Below the pieces are notes generated by a model. The model saw only the letters and a program-made list of their open reading frames with translations. It had not been told where the DNA came from and ran no database searches. From the NCBI GenBank assembly GCA_002347905.1, contig DDYJ01000094.1:3222-11071 (forward strand): a stretch of 7,850 bases of DNA, read 5' to 3'. Shown here in pieces: positions 5,868 through 7,850 of the stretch. A program made the position numbers and the translations under genes. The first letter of the stretch is position 1, and every line of letters starts with the position of its first letter. This stretch comes from Comamonadaceae bacterium UBA2237 (GTDB lineage Bacteria > Pseudomonadota > Gammaproteobacteria > Burkholderiales > Burkholderiaceae_C).

Positions 5868-7850
5868 TTACGCACTATACATAAGTTGCCACATCCTAAA
5901 TGGCGTTAGTGGCATTTGTAACTGTGAACTCAGTTGACTTTTTCCGTGACGCGCTAAGGCATCTGCAACTGCATTCACCACTGCAGGTGTTGCGCCAATC
6001 GTTCCTAATTCCCCAACACCTTTGACGCCCAACACATTGTTTTTACATGGAATGCTAGGGTCCATATGGGTGGAAAACATTTGCGGCATGACATCCGCAT
6101 GGGCGAGCGCATAGTCCATCAAACTGCCAGTGAGTAGTTGACCTGTTTCTGCGTCATACACCACTTGTTCTAATAAGGCTTGGCCGATACCTTGTACTGC
6201 TCCACCATCCAACTGTCCGCGAACGATGGTCGGATTGATGACACGCCCCACATCATTGACCGAGGTGTAAGACACAACACCTACCGCACCAGTCTGTGGA
6301 TCGAGCTCAACCTCACACACATGGCATCCATTGGGCCAAGTAGGACCGCTAGCAGTCGTGGTGGATTGCAATTCAATGCGCTTGTTAGGTTGCTTGCCAG
6401 CCAACGTTGCCAAACTAATTTTGAGGTCCGTTCCTGCGACCGAAAATTCACCACTGGCGTACTGCAAATCTTGGGTGGAAGCCTCTAAGGCCTCAGCTGC
6501 TAATTCTTTGGCTTTGTCCAAAGTTTTTTCAGCGCCCACATGCACTGCAGAGCCACCAGTAAACAATGAGCGGGAACCCGCACTACCAAAACCATTGCTT
6601 TGGTCAGTGTCGCCCATTTGAATGCGCACCTGAGATAGCGGAACGCCAAATACATCCACCACCAACTGCGCTAGAGAGGTAGCTATACCCTGCCCCATGG
6701 CGTTCACCGCTGTGAAAACTTCAATTACCCCATTTTCCAAGACTTTGACTTGTACGTTTTCCTCTAGAGCATTGCCACCCGTCCACTCTAAGAAGGTGGC
6801 AATGCCTAATCCGCGCCAAAGTCCCTTGCTCGCAGATGCTTTGGCTCGGGCTTCAAACCCATTCCAATCCGCCTTATCTAGGCCTTGGTTCATGATGGAT
6901 TCAAAGTTACCCGTGTCATAGGTTTGGCCCATGGGGTTTTTGTAAGGCATTTGTTGCGGCTGAACAAAATTAAGACGACGCAAAGTTATCCGGTCAATGC
7001 CTGATTGTCGTGCGGCCTCGTCCATCAATCGCTCGATGTTGTAGATCGCCTCAGGACGTCCCGCACCCCGGTATGCACCCGTCGTTGCGGTATTGGTCAT
7101 CACACCTGTGAAGTGGAAATCGATGAGAGGAATGTCATACACACTGGTTTGCACCCATGGGCCGATCAGCAATTGAATCGCAATACCGGTCATGGTGGGG
7201 TAGGCACCCACATTGGCTAAGGTATCGATGCGTAGGCCCAGAATTTTTCCTTTGGCGTCCAAGGCAAGCGATGCTTTGCTAGAAATATCGCGGCCATGGG
7301 CGCTGCTCAAAAATTCTTCGCTGCGGTCTGCAATCCATTTGACAGGTTTTTGCAATGTGTGGGCGGCATAGGCAACCACTACATCTTCAGGATAAGCCCC
7401 TGTTTTCATGCCAAAGCCGCCGCCGACATCGCCCACTATGACGCGGACTTTTTCAGTCGGCAAACCCAAAAGGTCGCAGACCAAAGTACGTACGCCTGTT
7501 GGCATTTGGCTACTCATACGGATGAGTAAACGTCCGCCCTCTGTGTAGGCCAAGATACTACGCGGCTCTATCGTTACCGCCATGAGGCGTTGGTTTTGTA
7601 TATCTAAAGATACAACGTGTGCCGCTTGTCCGAAAACTTTTTCAATAGCAACTGCATCACCATAACGTGTTTCTGCAACACGGTTATCAGGTGCATCACT
7701 CAACAAAGGAGCGCCTGGTTTTAGCGCGTCATCGAAAGTCACCGCACAGGGAAGTTCTTCAAACTCCACCGCAATCGCCTCCATCGCATTGCGAGCTTGC
7801 TCTTGCGTATCTGCCACTACTGCGGCAATGGCTTCGCCGGCATAACGCAC
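5868..7850 (-). CDS. Xanthine dehydrogenase-family molybdopterin-binding subunit (CoxL-like, form II), 5' end cut off by window edge
   Basis: Large catalytic subunit of a molybdenum hydroxylase, which inserts a water-derived oxygen into an aldehyde or N-heteroaromatic carbon. 660 C-terminal residues are present; the frame is open at the edge, so its first codon there (VRYAGEAIAAVVAD) is not the real start and about 110 residues, including the beginning of the a/b hammerhead domain, are missing. Seen, numbering from the edge: VRYAGEAIAAVVAD (1-14), QNQRLMAVTIEPR (85-97), GGGFGMKTGAY (143-152), TGAYRGAGRPEA (257-268), MGQGIATS (385-392), GSAGSRS (422-428), GGAVQGIGQAL (549-559) and GVGELGTIGATPA (611-623), whose Glu614 is the expected catalytic base. 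The active-site loop AYRGAGR, not AYRCSFR, excludes a true carbon monoxide dehydrogenase. Iron-sulfur and FAD subunits are not in the window and may lie upstream. The substrate is unknown; the operon partner is a nitroreductase-family gene. Confidence 0.9.
   Translation of the reverse strand: MRYAGEAIAAVVADTQEQARNAMEAIAVEFEELPCAVTFDDALKPGAPLLSDAPDNRVAETRYGDAVAIEKVFGQAAHVVSLDIQNQRLMAVTIEPRSILAYTEGGRLLIRMSSQMPTGVRTLVCDLLGLPTEKVRVIVGDVGGGFGMKTGAYPEDVVVAYAAHTLQKPVKWIADRSEEFLSSAHGRDISSKASLALDAKGKILGLRIDTLANVGAYPTMTGIAIQLLIGPWVQTSVYDIPLIDFHFTGVMTNTATTGAYRGAGRPEAIYNIERLMDEAARQSGIDRITLRRLNFVQPQQMPYKNPMGQTYDTGNFESIMNQGLDKADWNGFEARAKASASKGLWRGLGIATFLEWTGGNALEENVQVKVLENGVIEVFTAVNAMGQGIATSLAQLVVDVFGVPLSQVRIQMGDTDQSNGFGSAGSRSLFTGGSAVHVGAEKTLDKAKELAAEALEASTQDLQYASGEFSVAGTDLKISLATLAGKQPNKRIELQSTTTASGPTWPNGCHVCEVELDPQTGAVGVVSYTSVNDVGRVINPTIVRGQLDGGAVQGIGQALLEQVVYDAETGQLLTGSLMDYALAHADVMPQMFSTHMDPSIPCKNNVLGVKGVGELGTIGATPAVVNAVADALARHGKSQLSSQLQMPLTPFRMWQLMYSA

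Noticed and set aside
5868..7850. Genuine aerobic carbon monoxide dehydrogenase large subunit
   Set aside because: The active-site loop reads AYRGAGR; true form-I CoxL proteins have AYRCSFR with the copper-binding cysteine.

Overview
The window looks like part of a proteobacterial chromosome of roughly balanced base composition. Protein flavour and gene content (LigJ/LigU-type protocatechuate 4,5-cleavage genes, a LysR regulator, a molybdenum hydroxylase of the xanthine dehydrogenase family) suggest a betaproteobacterium, probably Burkholderiales. That placement is inference from family resemblance, not from a marker gene. I see no rRNA, tRNA, CRISPR array, insertion sequence or integrase.

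Left part (1-3208): two minus-strand genes encode consecutive steps of the protocatechuate/gallate meta-cleavage pathway. The upstream one (1005-2168) is a PrpF-fold 4-oxalomesaconate tautomerase (LigU/GalD type). The downstream one, cut by the left edge (1-971), is a metal-dependent hydratase of the amidohydrolase superfamily (LigJ type). Together they would turn oxalomesaconate into 4-carboxy-4-hydroxy-2-oxoadipate, which an aldolase outside the window would split to pyruvate and oxaloacetate. A divergent LysR-type regulator (2276-3208) faces them across 107 bases that carry a GATAT-N11-ATATC dyad, a good candidate operator.

Middle part (3209-5235): a small SET-domain protein (3256-3684) follows the regulator on the plus strand. 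It converges on a tightly coupled minus-strand pair: a cysteine-cluster protein (4665-5108) whose stop codon overlaps, as ATGA, the start of a 319-residue protein (3709-4668). The second half of the latter reads like the GNAT-type catalytic domain of arginyl/leucyl-tRNA-protein transferases. A strong hairpin between the converging genes probably ends the pair's transcript. This middle block has no evident metabolic link to its flanks and is the most interesting part: possibly a two-component protein-modification unit beside a lysine-methyltransferase-like gene.

Right part (5236-7850): a minus-strand operon of a form-II, CoxL-like molybdopterin-binding subunit (cut by the right edge) followed after 23 bases by an FMN nitroreductase-family oxidoreductase. 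The substrate of neither can be read from the sequence. No gene-free stretch exceeds 300 bases; the longest is 127 bases at 5109-5235.
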